Below are positions 12,330-24,216 of a stretch of 64,000 nt of DNA, piece after piece. The notes beneath the pieces are model-generated. The model made no database searches. It saw only the letters and a program-made list of their open reading frames with translations, and was not told the DNA's origin. The translations under genes were made by a program, and so were the position numbers. The number at the start of each line of letters is the position of its first letter. The first letter of the stretch is position 1. This DNA is from Gymnothorax reevesii (Eukaryota; Chordata; Actinopteri; Anguilliformes; Muraenidae), in NCBI GenBank assembly GCA_029721435.1, contig CM056588.1:43282493-43346492 (forward strand). The letters are read 5' to 3'.

Positions 12330-12531
12330 CAGGGGTGTCAAACTGACCCGTAAAAGGGCCAAGAGGCTGCAGGTTTTTAGTCCTACCAAGCAGTAGCACA
12401 CCTGAAACTACTGATTTAATCAACTGATCTAGGCCTGCATAACTGATTAGTTGTATTGGGTGTGCTTCTGCATTGTTGGGGTGAAAACCTGCAGACTCTT
12501 GGCCCTTTTACGGGTCAGTTTGACATCCCTG
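12330..12531. mobile_element. hAT-type MITE with 8-bp target duplication
   Basis: This is a 202-bp element with about 48-bp inverted termini. The left end is CAGGGGTGTCAAACTGACCC and the right end carries its reverse complement GGGTCAGTTTGACATCCCTG, both next to CCGTAAAAGGGCC. The flanks are CTCTATGG (12322-12329) and CTCTACGG (12532-12539), an 8-bp duplication with one mismatch, diagnostic of hAT transposition. It has no coding capacity. Confidence 0.9.
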
Positions 12532-12873
12532 CTCTACGGCAACAATGGCCATTTTAGAAATGATATACTGTAACTGGATACTACATACTGTGCCAGTGTA
12601 TAATGGATAACTCATGCTAGAAGCTAGCCAGCATGTTAGCCAGCACATGACAATAGTTTTATCTTGTACAACTCAGCCACATGACCACCAATTTCTCACA
12701 AACAACTGGATGTCAGGGGGACATTATCATTGATAATTGATAATCATTAATTTGTGATATACAAAACAAAGTTGTGGCTGCATACTGTGAAATTTGGCTA
12801 CTGAATTATGACATTCAAACCTCTTTGACATACAACATGTAAATGTTTTATGTCATTGCCTTGCCTCTTTGTA

Positions 12874-12962
12874 AACTGCTCAAAAAAATAATAATAAATT
12901 AAGGGAACACTTAAACAACACAATATAATTCCAAGTGTTCCCTTTATTTTTTTGAGCAGTAT
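12874..12962. mobile_element. Short palindromic MITE
   Basis: An ACTGCTCAAAAAAATAA terminus at 12875-12891 faces its reverse complement TTATTTTTTTGAGCAGT at 12944-12960. Internal GGGAACACTT also pairs with AAGTGTTCCC. At about 89 bp it folds into almost a single hairpin. TA dinucleotides lie at both flanks, as in Tc1-type MITEs. I know longer versions of this family from fish genomes, so this is probably an internally deleted copy. Confidence 0.8.
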
Positions 12963-14902
12963 AATTCGTTCAGTGTAACACAATTCTAGAATTTAAAAGG
13001 CAGAACGTCACTTTGGAATGATAGAACAAGTTGTAAATTGGCATAAAAGGCCTAGGAAAAAGCTATATTAACTGCAATTGCTTGAATTGCTTGGATGACA
13101 GATGTCCATGACCTTCATGACCGGCACTGCTCTTTGGCTAAGTTTACAACACTGACTGTAAATGTCTTTATACCTCCAGGCAATTGTATGTTCTACACCC
13201 TGTCCACTGATGCAAATAAAGGCTACAATACACAATCCACAATACAAAAATTATTTTCTAAATTGAGAGAGGGTAGAATCAAATAAAAAAATCAAGTAAG
13301 CATAATTTTTGTGTTCCTTTATGCTGCAATTCACAGGTGCCCAGAATAGCAAAAAAATAACTTTGACTTAAGTCTCTAACCAATCACGGAGGCATTAGCA
13401 CTGGTCATTCCTGTTTTTAGGCTACTTATATAACCAGACAGTACTTTGCTCAGTAAGCTTCCAAAGCAAGATGGAGAAGCAATCAATGTCTGTGTTGCAA
13501 GAGTATTAACAGCAAATGTAACCAAAGAGGTAAAGGACAGTGAGGGAACATTTATGACACCATAAGCCAAACAGCAGCCACATGTCAACGCTCTCCGATA
13601 GGGAAGTACAGATACTTTATATCATAGTCACTAATAGCCTGTGAACAGATTTAAAAATGATCACTTTATTTAATTGATTCTCACTCTCAGTTTCTCATAA
13701 TTTGACCACGTTTCATATTTTGGGCTGAAATCTCAGATTTTTACATTTTGGAGTTATGTGTGTTAGCACATAACACATTGTGTGTTAGCATAAATAAAGC
13801 TAGCTAAATAACACAACAGAAAGGCAAAGCACTTTTTGCTGAGTAGGAACAACTTTAAATGTAAAGATATAACAATTGTGCTGTAAATATTACTACTGAT
13901 CAGAAGAAAATTTGCATTACAAGAAATTTACAGGTGCGTGCATGCACACAGCAATGTACAAAAGTGGAATCGATCAGCAATACTAATGGCTGACCTTCAT
14001 TTTTCTTCTCGCTGCTTTTGAAAAAGAAATTCTGACCTGGTCACGAATCCTGAATGTGGCTCAAAAAAAAGTTCATGGTGGATATATCATTTATCTACAA
14101 TAAGAGCCACAGAGCTCTGCCGATGAAGAAAAAATCTATTTGATTGGTTTGTGCTTTGGCCGATGATTGGCAGCCCCTGGGCACCACCCAAACCAAATCC
14201 TCATGAGGATCCCAGCAGAGTGAATGAGGTGAATTTAAAAGCCTCCATTCCACTCTCGAAGTGTACTAAACATGCCATTCCCCCACACTTTTACAGCCAT
14301 TATAACAACTGCTCCTGGGCACAGAGATTCTCTCTGTGTTACCCACAACCACTATTTATTCAACAAATTGGGCAAACAGGATCCTGATCACTGTGACAAG
14401 GGGCTGGAGAAAACCAAGGGACTAAAAATTTATTGGGAGATGGAAGAGGAAACCAAATCAATTAAGTTCTGAGAAAGTGAAGAGGAGAGTTAACAGGAAG
14501 TAGAGCAGCACACCAACTACTGAAGAGTAACATAAAGGATCTGTCCTTCTTCAGTTTTTCCCTCTCTAATTTTCTTTCTAGCTCTTTCTTCCTGGCTATT
14601 TGCATTCGGAAAAATGGCATCCTCTAGTGACTAACAGGAGGGCACCTGCTGGATCGCTATTCTTGATCATGCCTCCTAAACCCCCCCCCAAAAAAAAAGA
14701 AAAAAACAAATTCTGCACTCATTATCAAGGGCTAAGTGTATCACACACTGCATCAGGAATTTTTATGCCGAAAGGAAGGAGTGGTTGTTCTGGGCAAGAA
14801 AATATTCCAGTTTAAATAAAGTTGTCTTAGCTTATTGAAGCCTCTGTAATTGGACAATATGCAAAGTGTACATCAAGCAACTGTGATCTTACAAAAGTAC
14901 TA
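12963..14902. other. Noncoding DNA, no gene seen
   Basis: The sequence is AT-rich, with frames no longer than 78 codons and none recognisable. A C9/A8 homopolymer junction lies at 14682-14700. Short direct repeats containing GTGTGTTAGCA occur at about 13757-13790. No terminal repeats or RNA genes were seen. Confidence 0.5.
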
Positions 14903-15399
14903 GCCTGCCTTGCCGGCGGTCAGCGCCTGGCGGGAGATAGGAGAGGAAAGACCGCCTGCACGATAACGTAGGGATTTTGAGTAGCCGTCCACTTCCTTGC
15001 GCAACGAGCCACGACGGACCACCCCTTTTTTAAACCAATGAAACTCGAGTGTAATTTGAGAGCACAAGTGATGCGTGGAGATCAAATCATCTAATAAATG
15101 ATTGATCACCTGTAGTTGTTCGTTCTTTAGAGTAATATTTTGGTCGTGAAATCAAGATACTCAAGCGATTTCTTTATCAAAGCGTCGTTCTCTACACTCG
15201 CCATCTTTATTCTGGCAGTTTACGGCGTAACCATGCGTTGCGTTACATTCGATCACAGTTCAATTTTGATTGACACCTCTTAAGCCAATCAGTAATTCTC
15301 GTTCCCTGGTGAACGGACAACTCAAAATCCCTACGTTATCGTGCAGGCGGTCTTTCCTCTCTTTCCTCCCGCCAGCCGCTGACCACCGGCAACGCAGGC
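14903..15399. mobile_element. Non-autonomous DNA transposon with about 87-bp GC-rich inverted repeats
   Basis: The left terminus (14903-14990) and right terminus (15313-15399) are long inverted repeats. Both carry GACCGCCTGCACGATAACGT, followed by an identical AGGGATTTTGAG and preceded by a GCCTGC..TTGCCGG end. Divergence between the arms is about 10%. TA dinucleotides flank both sides (14901-14902 and 15400-15401), suggesting a 2-bp duplication. The roughly 320-bp interior has no frame of note and no transposase. The unusually GC-rich ends contrast with the AT-rich surroundings. The superfamily is not certain. Confidence 0.85.
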
Positions 15400-15401
15400 T
15401 A

Positions 15402-17034
15402 TGATCTTATCGGTTGCTTATCTATTGATGGCTTTATTCGCAAATTTATTGCCGTAGTTATTTAAATAATTTTGGACAATGTTTCATAGTTTGAATTGCT
15501 AATCGTACCTTAATTAACAAATTTATAGAGAATATAATATATGCAGTATCTCCTTTGCGTCATTCTGGGCCCAAAAACTCCTCTAACTTCTGCCTCATTT
15601 TCCTTTAGTGAAGTGCGCCCTGAGCCAAGATGACAAAACCTCGCTGCACTTGCAGTCTTTATGGCTACATATACAGTTTGGCCAGTACCGGATACACGTC
15701 ACTCGAGTAGCCACTAGATTAAGTACAAAAACCACACTTGATGGTATTGGGAAAAGCCAGAGCCTTTTTAAGGAGGATTGGAAAATTAGTTTGAGGGAAT
15801 ATGCAATGCCTTCTTCCTGTTTCTTTCAGGAGCGGCATAGGCCTAATAAATTGGAGGCCAAAAAGATGGCTTGGAAGTACCTGAACTTTCAGGAAATTAG
15901 AGGCTTTCACCCATGAAGTGCTCTGCTAATTGTCCTTGTTTTACCCATCAATTTTCTTTACCACATTGGGAAACTTGGCCTCTTGCTTTTTATCCTCTTT
16001 GGAATGTAGAGAGATCACACAGTATTGGTACATACATCTATTTAGCCTATACTTTCAATTGGATCCATTAGTGAAGGCTGTGTGAATCAGAAAGGAAAGT
16101 GATGCTGTCCTTTCCAAACTAAATCGTGCCAAAACTGTTGGATATAATGCTCTGTAATTGAGCATTGACACATCATGCAAAAGCATAACCACTTTATAAT
16201 GTCTTTTTAAACTTTCTTTTTAATCTATAATCAATGCTTACCTCCATGTTCTAAAAGACTCATTGCTGGCTGCAACTGCATTCTCTAACAGTGTGTTTCA
16301 GTGAGGTGATCAGGAGCCTTCCGAAAACCCCAGCTTAATGTAAACCGCTTCCGGCTCTGTTAATTAATAAATGCATTTGTCAATATGTGGAGAAGCGCAT
16401 TAAAACACATTTTATTGCACTCGATAAGCGGCTGCTTTCCTTTCATTAGCTCTTGCAGATTAAGCTGATAGCCCAACACTCCAGGAAAGGCAGTTTTGCA
16501 GATTAAATTTTTAAACTTTTTTTTTTTCTGAAACATTGCTTGGTATGGACTGCTTCTATTTGATGTGCATTTCTAAAAAGTCTGTTTATTACTCAGGCTG
16601 TTCGTGAGGTAGTTCGAGTCTAGCTCTGTTGTTTCTTTCTTTCTGTCTTTCTTTCGAACTATCCATCTATCCATCTATGTCGAGCATTGGAAATTACTCA
16701 GAGGCGTTTGGGTGTTGCGTCATGAAAACGAGACTATGTATGACGCGAGGTCATGTGACTGAGTTGGGTAGCCCAGGTGAGTGCTTACTTGGCATCTAGT
16801 TCTTTATGGAGGATACTGCACCCTTGAGTGTCCACATAGGATTTGAGTGACAAACCGCATAAAAACATCAGGCAGTCAAAGATCAGGCTGTTTTGAGCGA
16901 GTTCCCACAATGCCATTCAGCTCTGCGTAAACAACGGCAAAGTGGAGTTTCCAATCAAGTACAGCTTTGATTTAAGTTTAAATATTACATGATCGTCCAC
17001 TTAAAGTTGACCAGAAATTGAACTGCATGACAAA
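15402..17034. other. Noncoding DNA with a possible regulatory core
   Basis: No gene is recognised. The 16290-16500 portion is rich in homeodomain-type TAAT/ATTA and octamer-like motifs (TTAATTAATAAATGCATTTG near 16360) with few homopolymers, a composition often seen in conserved vertebrate noncoding elements. A (TTTC)n plus (ATCC)n microsatellite lies at about 16629-16680. Conservation cannot be judged from one sequence. Confidence 0.3.
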
Positions 17035-17219
17035 ATGGAGTTTGATGACCTCATCAGACAACTGACGGAAGCCCTGCACAATGAACCACTGCGCACCGCG
17101 GAAATTGGCAAAACAAAACAAGATCACACATTCGTCAATATGGAGATGGAGCAGAGAGAGACTCTTCTTGGTTTAATAGAGGGAAGCACCATATTGAAAT
17201 TGCTCATGCCATTCTGGAG
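17035..17219 (+). other. Possible coding exon of unknown origin
   Basis: An ATG in good Kozak context (ACAAAATGG) opens a 61-codon frame, MEFDDLIRQLTEALHNEPLR..., which reaches a splice-donor-like site CTGGAG|GTGAGC at 17219/17220. The amino-acid composition is protein-like (acidic, amphipathic start). I recognise no domain, find no partner exon downstream, and the frame stops at 17221-17223 if unspliced. It could be the first exon of an old transposon gene, or chance. Confidence 0.25.
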
Positions 17220-17223
17220 GTGA

Positions 17224-18735
17224 GCCAAACTTCTGCCGGTTGTACTTTATGCCCATATTCGACTGGTACTTGTTGTGAAGTAAAAAGCGCTTTCCGCTCA
17301 CGGTGACAGATTGTTAATGTCGGCGAGTCTGTCTGTCGAAAGGGACTTTTTCATTTGGACAGAGGTGCCCCTACAACGGAGGAATCTCCCAACAAAGAGG
17401 AAGTAGAGAAAACATGTCGTGCCATAACAAACGAACAAGAAGTAAAGAAAAGGAGATAGTTCGTGTATTTTTCCTGGTTTGCCACAGTTTGCGGTAATAT
17501 CTAATGCAAATCACGTACGCTATCAATCAATTTGATAAAATTTCAATCAATTTGTACGATCTTTTGAAGCAGCACCATCAGCTAACCAGGATACCGGAAC
17601 TTGGGTGTATTTTTTTGCAATACCTTGCAATAGCAATTTGCCGTTCACGTGTTTCAGCCATGTTTTTTGCTGATTGATAAATTTCACGCAGGTTTCTTGC
17701 TGGTGAGTAAAGTATTCACATTTCTATGCTTCCAATACAAGTTGAATCATTCAGAAACCTTTACAGAAAACAATTACTTCATGAAAGCATCAGTCGAACG
17801 CGGCCATTGCCTAGCGTGGGCATGCACAGTCTAATTCAAGTCAATAGGATGAATAATTCACTCGCAGGCATGGTAACACTATTCGCCATTAAATTAATAA
17901 ATTCAAGTGTCTGCAACAACAGTCACGTGTAAAAAATTATTTTAATGGCCAAAAGCATTAGCATGCTCGCTAAAGAATTCTTCATCCCACTGACTTGAAT
18001 AAACTGTTTACTCGAAGATAACGTCAGCAATGGTGACCGGTTACAAGCGGAACTGGTAAACTTACCTTTGCGAACGTATTAGTTGACGTTTGTTAGTGAA
18101 TGGAATCTGACCAATAGTGATGTGAGAAAGCTGTATCACACATGTGATAGCAAACCTCTATTTTCACACCTCATTTTTATTCATTTATAGGATAAATGTT
18201 AATCATAATCATTTCCAAACAGAGCATCGGACTGCCCTACCCACTCCAAGTAATACCAGTATTAGCACTGTTCTTGAGCATGACCATCATGCCAGCAAAC
18301 GTAGCACATTTAAATACTATTTACCATTGCAGCTCTGAAAAATAAATAAATAAAACATAAGAAAATAAACATCTGCGTTTTCTCTTCCTTTTTATTGTGT
18401 ATTTTTACAAAATGCTACCAAAATATAGCTTGGAGGGAGAATCAATATAAGAGCTAGTGTTTAGAGATTTTTTTTCTCTGACTAGACTTCAAGTGCCCTT
18501 TTCCAGAACATTCTTAGATGACTGCAATGCATGTTTTCCAAAAGCAAAAAGATTATTCTTTACATTTTTGTCCTCACACAATCCCCGCACTGTGCTTAAG
18601 GCAAACTAGAGGCTGCATTACCGGTGAAAAATTACACCCGACATCATGAGGTCAGGCTGCCAAAAGTGGAGCTTCTCCGCCGACCGACCTTCAGGGAAAG
18701 ACGCAGAATTGAATTTTCAGGTGAAGGGAAAAAAA
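17224..18735. other. Noncoding DNA, no gene seen
   Basis: Frames are short and overlapping. A small palindrome GTATCACACATGTGATA lies at about 18132-18148. A splice-donor-like AAGGTAAG on the minus strand lies near 18066. Neither is enough to call a gene. Confidence 0.4.
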
Positions 18736-18739
18736 AGTC

Positions 18740-19010
18740 ACAGAAGTCAAGAAAGGGGGGGGGGGGGTGTTGTCTTAAAAGCAAGGGATAAGGAGGAAGA
18801 GATAGAGGGAAGGGAGAGGAATGGAGCATGAAAGAGGGCAGTGGAGAGAGGGAGGGAAACAGACTGCGAAAAAAGGACTGAGTAGAAGGGAGGCGAGAAA
18901 GAAAATGATGGAGAAAGACAGGGAGAGAGAGGCCCAGGGCAGGAGACACATATGGTGAGACAGGGAGGGAGGGGGTAAATAAATTGTAAGAAAGAGGGGG
19001 AGGAGAGGGA
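18740..19010. repeat. Long polypurine (GA-rich) block
   Basis: The plus strand is almost entirely A and G (AGGGAGAG, GGAGGGAAA, GAGAGAGAGG units), starting with a G12 run near 18756-18768. Shorter purine tracts continue to about 19190. The minus-strand frames of 94-156 codons here are Ser/Leu/Pro-rich translations of the pyrimidine strand, not genes. Such tracts can form triplex (H-DNA) and tend to stall polymerases. Confidence 0.8.
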
Positions 19011-19249
19011 TGGAGAAGAAGAGGTGATCACATCTCCCCAGGAGGGATGTCCGTGAGGTAGCCAGTGGCAGGATAAAAAGAGGTTGTGCCGGACCTGGGG
19101 TACCAGGGAAAAACAGATGTTTCATAAGTGCAGTGTCAATCAAATAGACATTAAGAAGAGAGAGGGGTAGAGAGAGGGAGGTCAGCACGAGAGAACTGGG
19201 ACTCAAATGCAGGAGAAGAATGAGGTGAACCGAACACCTTAGCATCTAA

Positions 19250-22200
19250 GAAATGTGCTTTTCTAACTCGCATGTTCATGATAGTCAATATAAACATTGA
19301 AATGCATTATGGGTACTGTATCTGTGATCCCACTGGCTCAAACCTGATTCACAGCTTCAGATAAGGAGACAGACTATCGGGCATACTGCGGTACTCGCGA
19401 TCGTGCGTGCGTACGCCAGAGGTATCCTGGGTATCTTTTGCCTTTCCTTTTGATATGAAATCATTCAAGACCCCATGCTGCAAAGTTTTTCAACATTTCA
19501 TGCAAAAAGCGTACCAGAGGCCTGTGTTTCGAATTCACTGATTCCTGTGAGTAAACCCATTTCTAAAAAAAAAAGTACCAACAGTGAGCAACAAAAGAAA
19601 AGTGGAAGAGGTGGAACAGTGAAGTATTTTAAAAGTAATAAGGATAAAAATAGAGATAGACAGAAGATGAATTGAAATGAGGAGATGATGAGACCAGAAA
19701 GAGAATACTCATTACAGCCTCGTGGGACACAGCACAGGTTACCACCAGCGCGAGCTGTGCATTTTAATCTCAGCGAGTTCATCTGTGGCGACCCAACCTG
19801 TCCCGTGTTCCGAAGCGGGAAAGACACCCGACTATGTCCGACAAACCGCAGCCGCCCTCTGCATCTCAGTCACGTCAACAGGGAGCGGTCTACGAGCCGA
19901 AGCCACTCAGATCCACGCGTTTTCCGTTCTCATACCGAGGCGTCAAAAAAAACCGCAAAGTGGATGCACTTCGTACCCCGTGCAACCTCGGAGAGACCCC
20001 TCGAGCCAGCCCCGAAAAGTCATTTAAAAAGCCAATTTCATGCAAGACTGATGAAAACATTTTAAGAAGTTAGACTTATTTGAAAAAAAAAAAGATGAAG
20101 AAGAAGAAAAAAAATGGGAAGGAAGGTTTAGTTCTCTCTCACCTTAGGGCTCTTTGATAAGCAGTCCCAGAGCGATCCACGTCAGGTGCAGGAAAAAGCA
20201 GCCAATTGCATTAATCCCTCACGATAACGCACAGAAACCCTGTCAAACACCTGTAGCACAGGAGAAAAGGCCTTCCCACAGCATTCTGCTCTTGTCGAAG
20301 CAGCTTTGCTGTCCACTGCAGCGCAGGACATGACCAGAAGGTATAAACTCAAATGCCTCTGGGGTGCTGTGGCATTAATGGAGGAGAAAGGAATTTTTTT
20401 TTTACATGTACAAGGGGCGGGGGGTGTTGGGATAATCTTTCTTCTGTAAACCTGTTCAAATGAAAGCCATATTCTGACAAAGTTGGTTTCACACTTATTA
20501 ATAATACCGACACACTTTGGCTCCGGCATTATTAGCTGAGATTATTGTTTCATCTTCCTGTGAAAATGAGTTTAGGTGCCGATGCTACTGTTATTTTAAT
20601 GAGCAGAAAGTATTTATCATTCTCTAAACATTTTTAAATATTATTATAAGGTTTTCAATGGGAGTAGAGAGTAGAGATAGGAGATGCCCGCAAATCTTTG
20701 CATTGAGGGAGAAATCGAGAACACATTGAAGAGACCTGCACCAAACTTTGAGAGAGCATGCAAACTTTCTAATCAGGGGAGGGATCTCAATGTAAGAGAC
20801 TGTATGAGGGTCAGTGCTGGTGCTTTCTGATTTCACTGTCCATCTGACGATCGATCAGCGATGACGATAACAGTAAATGTTAACTTCAACTTACTGACTG
20901 CAGAGGGTGATTGCTGATTTGTAGGAGATTTGGACGCATCCCTGGCATCAGAAAGCAGTTCACATTTCTGGGAGACTGGAATTTCAGTGTTTGAATACTG
21001 CTTCACCAAGATGGAAAGAATGTGTGAATCAGGCATATTAGACATGATGGAGATTGCTTAGGACAAAGAGAAGTTATTATATATGCAATATATATTCAGA
21101 CTTACTGTGTGTATATTTGTACTTCTTATGTATGCGTGGGAGAATATAGATTCCCTAGCAACCATAAAAACTATTACTCCCAAGTATTTTCTGAGTGAAT
21201 ACGTCCTGCCAGCCTCAGTGAAATCCAGCAGTGGTCTGTAATGCGGAGCCTAATTTCAGTGCTGCCAACACTAGCATGGCAATGCCCTGGCTTAAATCCC
21301 ATACTGCCCCACGAGGTCCATTTGACCTGCACAGGAAGTGCTCCTGTCTGTCAGTCACTCCTTGAAACTGAGGACTTGAGCAACAGTGATTGACTAGGCT
21401 TGGAGGTTCAGAAACGACGTTGGGTCATGGCTCCAGTGCGGACAGCCTGTGAACAGCAGATTTGAGGATCTGGTTCTAGCTGGATTATCTCAAAGCTGGA
21501 GAATACTCACCACCCAACACGTCAGATCATAGACAGTTCCTGCGGGACTCTGTCAGCAAAGATCAGACTCTCCAGCATGACTTATTTATATACATACATG
21601 CCTTTTTTAATATTCCACTTCTTTTAATGTAATATTCATGGAATTTGCTATAGATTTTTAAAATGCATGTGGGTCGACATGTTAGTATTTTGATGAATAT
21701 TTCCAGTTCTTGAATTTCTAGTTTAAAAAGGTTTATAATGCTTGCTATCAGGTATCATTTTTGAAATATTATGCCGGTCAACATGTACGGTCATCTTCAC
21801 ACATGCATCTTTTCACAGTTGATGTATTATTTATTTATTTACTTTTTCTTTCTTTTTTTGTTTTAAAAACATGGTCTTTCGTATTCTATTTGACAGCGTG
21901 TGAGGTAATTAAATGCCGCTCACTGGCTAGGGTGGCGAGCAGGGTTGGCGGGTGCGGGGCGGGATGAAAGGTGGGATTCCTGTTCACAAGGTCGGGTCAT
22001 CTTCCAACAATGGGGTCCTGAGAGAGACACAGCTCATCATTGATGGGCAAGTCTACACTCACACGAGGACACAGACTTAACCCCACCCCCTGTATATGCC
22101 CCCATCCCTGCAAGGCACTGGGCATTGCTGTCCAGATGTATGGGGTGGGATAAGTGAGGAAGAAGTCAAGCACTTTCACAGCTCGTAATCCAACTCATAT

Positions 22201-22740
22201 TTGTTTGGTTTGCTGTTTTGATGATCTGGGCGCCAATTTTTTTCTGATTGGCCAGTTCGCGTCACCTTCGTTGCTTGGGTTGGTCAGGTCATTAGATGAG
22301 GAATAAGATTGGTTTGGGTTATGGTAAGAATATCAGGGTAAGCCAATTAGAGGTAGAGGAGGGTGGGCCTCACCATCCCACAGAAAAAAGTATTGCGATC
22401 CGGACACTGTCTGCGAGCCTCTGCTGTTTCAAGGCTAACATGACTTAAGGAAAAAGCAGCAAGCTAGGGAGGAAGCAAGGAAGGAAATAAATAAGTAAAA
22501 GAATAAATATGTAAGAAAATAAATAAAAGCTTTTACAGATGTCATACTTAAGGCTCAAAGCTTTTATCATTTGGTCTTCGGCTGATATTTGTAAGGAGCC
22601 ACGAGGGGCTACTGTGGTACAGGCCCAAATGGGGAAAAACAAGATTAGATGCTGTTTCTTAAATGCCAAGACACGGCCTGCCCTTCCTTGCACCTCAGAA
22701 TGCAGTGTTTACACATAGCAGGAAGTTTTCTCACAGCCAG
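19250..22740. other. Noncoding DNA, no gene seen
   Basis: Frames of 60-126 codons occur on both strands, overlap heavily between 19685 and 20073, and show no domain. Segment 22210-22440 resembles dispersed repeat sequence I have seen in fish (GGTAAGCCAATTAGAGG), but no ends could be set. Poly-A and GAA runs lie near 20080-20115. Confidence 0.4.
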
Positions 22741-22745
22741 ATACA

Positions 22746-22747
<2 letters not shown>

Positions 22748-22801
<54 letters not shown>
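22748..22801. repeat. (TA)n microsatellite
   Basis: About 27 uninterrupted TA dinucleotides. It can form a self-paired hairpin or cruciform and is likely length-polymorphic. Confidence 0.98.
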
Positions 22802-22803
<2 letters not shown>

Positions 22804-22946
22804 CATTCATCTACAAGCATTTGGGCTTACTGCTTTCTGTGATGCATCCGCATATCTCATGGGCCTACTGCACTTAGTATCTGGTCAGGCCTCATAGTAC
22901 CTGCCCTGTGTGGAGTCTACAGCTTTCCCTTGTTTGTTGGCCCGTA

Positions 22947-22966
22947 GGTGGGGGGGTGGGGGGGTG
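22947..22966 (+). repeat. G-rich tract with quadruplex potential
   Basis: Two G7 runs separated by T and flanked by GG pairs (GGTGGGGGGGTGGGGGGGTG) could supply four G-tracts for a G-quadruplex on the plus strand. Confidence 0.6.
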
Positions 22967-23756
22967 TAAACAAATAAGAAATCTGAACTACGTGCTTCCT
23001 CCATCCCCCCACCTCAGATATATTAGATCGTTTTCAAATTAAATCACAATTTCAGTTCTCCAAGGCCCAAAATCTATCATTTCCTCTGATCACAACCCTG
23101 CCCCCTCGTAGCACCAACAAAGCAGGCTACAACAGTTTGGTGTGCGACGTCCATATTGATGCTGCACGCAAATGAGTATTAAATCCAATTATCCATGGTG
23201 TACACCACAATTGTCCCTTCTCCCCCACTTCCTTAGCAACAGGTTAGCAGTCTTTTTCACTAAAGGAAGCTTCCATGCTACATACAACACAGACAGAGGA
23301 AAAAATTAAAGAAAGAAAGAAAGAAGAAAAAAAACTAAAGACCCTTATTCAAAACCATGCTGCATTGAGTACACATGTATCTACGTTCATTAAAACCAGG
23401 GTCACTAGGGCTGGCTCCAGGTCAGCGATTCAGACAACGAGCAGACAAAGCACTGCTAATGTGTGCGCTCGTTAAACGCACCCCCGCCCCCAAATCCCCC
23501 CACCCCACTCCCTCCCTTGCCTGTACTCCCCTGGTTTGTGCCCGCACCAGTGGTATTTACCACTCCAGTACACGGCTCCATTTTTATCTCTAACATTTAG
23601 ACAATGGGCTATGTTAGAAAGGAAAACAAATGAGCAATATCTGCGGCAAAAGTTCACCGAGTGGAAAAAAACAGCAGGAGGCGATGTGCAGTCCAGAAAT
23701 GTTTATAAATAATAAGAGAACATTACTTTACTATGTTCCTGCAGCCCCTGACATAG

Positions 23757-23855
23757 CAGTAACAGAAGTAGTAATAATAGTAGTGGTATTTGTGGTAGTA
23801 GTTGTAGGAGACACAATTATATTAAAAGTAACACAAGTGATAGTCCTAGTGGCAG
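23757..23855 (+). repeat. Imperfect GTA-type trinucleotide repeat, left part
   Basis: GTA, GTT and ATA triplets alternate (GTAGTAATAATAGTAGTGG). The same kind of repeat resumes at about 24166 after an inserted dispersed repeat. Confidence 0.7.
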
Positions 23856-23859
23856 TCAT

Positions 23860-24155
23860 AACTACAAAAGCACTCAGAGAGCGCAGAACCTCCGCCAGGG
23901 GGCAGCAAAGCCAAAAGCACGACGATTGGAACTCCGGCCCATTGGAAAGACTTGAAATCTTGAACTTTGGCGTATATCTCAGCAATACTTTGGCCTAGAT
24001 ATGCCAAAATGTAATCACCTCTTCCTTGAGTTAATACCCACCGACCCTGAATATTTCGTCAAAATCCGGCCAAAAGTTTTTGAGTTATGTTGTACGCAAA
24101 CAAACCAACAAACAAACGGCACCGAAAACATATACCTCCTCGGCGGAGGTTAATT
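23860..24155 (-). mobile_element. Dispersed fish-type repeat with AACCTCCGCC inverted ends
   Basis: Read on the minus strand it begins TTAACCTCCGCCGAGGAGGT (24139-24158 region), passes ACTCAAAAACTTTTGGCCGG and ends with a CTGGCGGAGGTTCTGCGC block near 23885-23902. The ends carry AACCTCCGCC in inverted orientation. I recall this consensus (cctccgcc-aaggaggt, then an exhortation-like conserved 3' block) as a common repeat in fish, but cannot name its class. It interrupts a GTA-type microsatellite. Confidence 0.65.
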
Positions 24156-24165
24156 AGGATAGTTT

Positions 24166-24216
24166 TGTAGGAATGGTGGTGGTTGTAGTAGTAGTAATAG
24201 CAGTAGTAGTGGTTGA
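24166..24216 (+). repeat. Imperfect GTA-type trinucleotide repeat, right part
   Basis: GGTGGTTGTAGTAGTAGTAA-type triplets directly follow the inserted repeat and probably continue the tract at 23757-23855. Confidence 0.7.

Noticed and set aside
18775..19245. 156-codon minus-strand frame with membrane-like Leu/Ser/Pro composition
   Set aside because: It is the translation of the pyrimidine strand of a polypurine block; apparent hydrophobicity is a composition artefact.
22445..22480. Possible LINE 3' tail (AAGGAAGGAAATAAATAAGT)
   Set aside because: Only simple-sequence character; no reverse transcriptase motif upstream on either strand.
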